From the NCBI GenBank assembly GCA_031275285.1, contig JAISOY010000095.1, forward strand, positions 32,863 to 96,862: a stretch of 64,000 bases of DNA. The letters run 5' to 3'. The notes under the pieces were generated by a model. The model saw only the letters and a list, made by a program, of their open reading frames with translations, was not told the origin of the DNA and searched no databases. This DNA is from Bacteroidales bacterium. Lineage in GTDB: Bacteria; Bacteroidota; Bacteroidia; Bacteroidales; UBA4181. Below, in pieces: positions 63,862 to 64,000 of the stretch; position 1 is the stretch's first letter; the number at the start of each line of letters is the position of its first letter. The position numbers and the translations under genes are program-made.

Positions 63862-64000
63862 ATAAGTAATTGTTCAAAATAATATCATACATATATGGAA
63901 TCATTTTTTAACCTTCTTTTTCTTGATAAAAAGAAGCAAAAATCAAGGCTTGCCTCCTCAGCGACCAGCCACTACACGCTACGGGACGCCGGAAGAACTC
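63862..64000. repeat. dispersed repeat B, copy 2 (truncated by window edge)
   Basis: Bases 63862-63995 match 43110-43243 with about six differences in 134, in the same orientation. After the GCCGGAAG arm (63988-63995) the next five bases are AACTC, where copy 1 has CTGTC; AACTC is what the inner segment of copy 1 would read if inverted. The window then ends. Confidence 0.8.

Noticed and set aside
1..64000. Search for CRISPR arrays, tRNA, rRNA, transposases, integrases and phage genes
   Set aside because: None was recognised on either strand; the regularly repeated segments found are dispersed, not arrayed with spacers.

Overview
The window comes from a low-GC member of the Bacteroidota, most likely Bacteroidales (this is inference; no rRNA is present to confirm it). 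The pointers are type IX secretion (T9SS) proteins of the PorP/SprF family, two surface proteins with gliding-motility-type C-terminal sorting domains, an S46 dipeptidyl-peptidase, the short Bacteroidota form of the RsmI-like methylase, many exported glycan-active proteins, and several promoters with the Bacteroidota -7 element TAnnTTTG.

Layout. 1-2.7 kb: the end of a GH78 rhamnosidase and a frameshifted exported hydrolase-like gene. 2.7-6.7 kb: a leftward unit of AraC regulator, TonB-dependent receptor and Ig/calycin lipoprotein, ending in a 16-bp-stem terminator. 6.8-10.3 kb: cardiolipin synthase and mnmG with two parS-like palindromes between them. 10.5-27.3 kb: a rightward T9SS surface module made of a 934-residue adhesin, a TPR/propeller/OmpA protein, PorP/SprF, a SPOR protein, a 2981-residue adhesin, a second PorP/SprF and a small exported protein. 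27.3-36 kb: RsmI-like methylase, a plug-like small protein, C_GCAxxG_C_C protein, ABM monooxygenase, ffh, ftsK, a serine-type sulfatase and a lipid-anchored flavin-reductase-like protein. 36-40 kb: an orphan PAS histidine kinase with a Cys-rich insert, a MORN-repeat protein and nadA, all leftward. 40.0-40.26 kb: a candidate replication origin in the divergent gap. 40.4-46.9 kb: GH20 hexosaminidase, GT2 glycosyltransferase, ung, a DPP11-like S46 peptidase and a small lipoprotein, all rightward. 47.1-49.7 kb: membrane MutS-like ATPase and a DUF2461 protein. 49.7-55.1 kb: a complete leftward pseudaminic acid operon (pseB, pseC, pseF, a pseG-pseH fusion, pseI). 55.6-59.9 kb: an outer-membrane barrel, a DUF3298 lipoprotein and two unknown envelope proteins. 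59.9-62.8 kb: uxaB-uxaA for hexuronate catabolism. 62.8-64 kb: non-coding DNA with two repeat families.

How it fits together. The rhamnosidase, the hexuronate genes and the sulfatase suggest use of pectin-like and sulfated plant or host glycans; GH20 and S46 add amino-sugar and dipeptide scavenging. The T9SS module would export and anchor large adhesins, and the pseudaminic acid operon could supply a nonulosonate for surface glycans.

The most notable non-gene signals are (i) a DnaA-box cluster with TAG/TAA trinucleotides beside an AT-rich tract at 40.0-40.26 kb, which together with the parS-like sites at 8.3 kb suggests the window is origin-proximal; (ii) a ~95-bp dispersed repeat in five copies, four of them ending 10-50 nt before a start codon (ffh, ung, pseB and a DUF3298 lipoprotein gene); and (iii) a second repeat in two direct copies whose inner hairpin segment appears inverted between copies. 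No CRISPR array, tRNA, rRNA, transposase or phage gene was seen.
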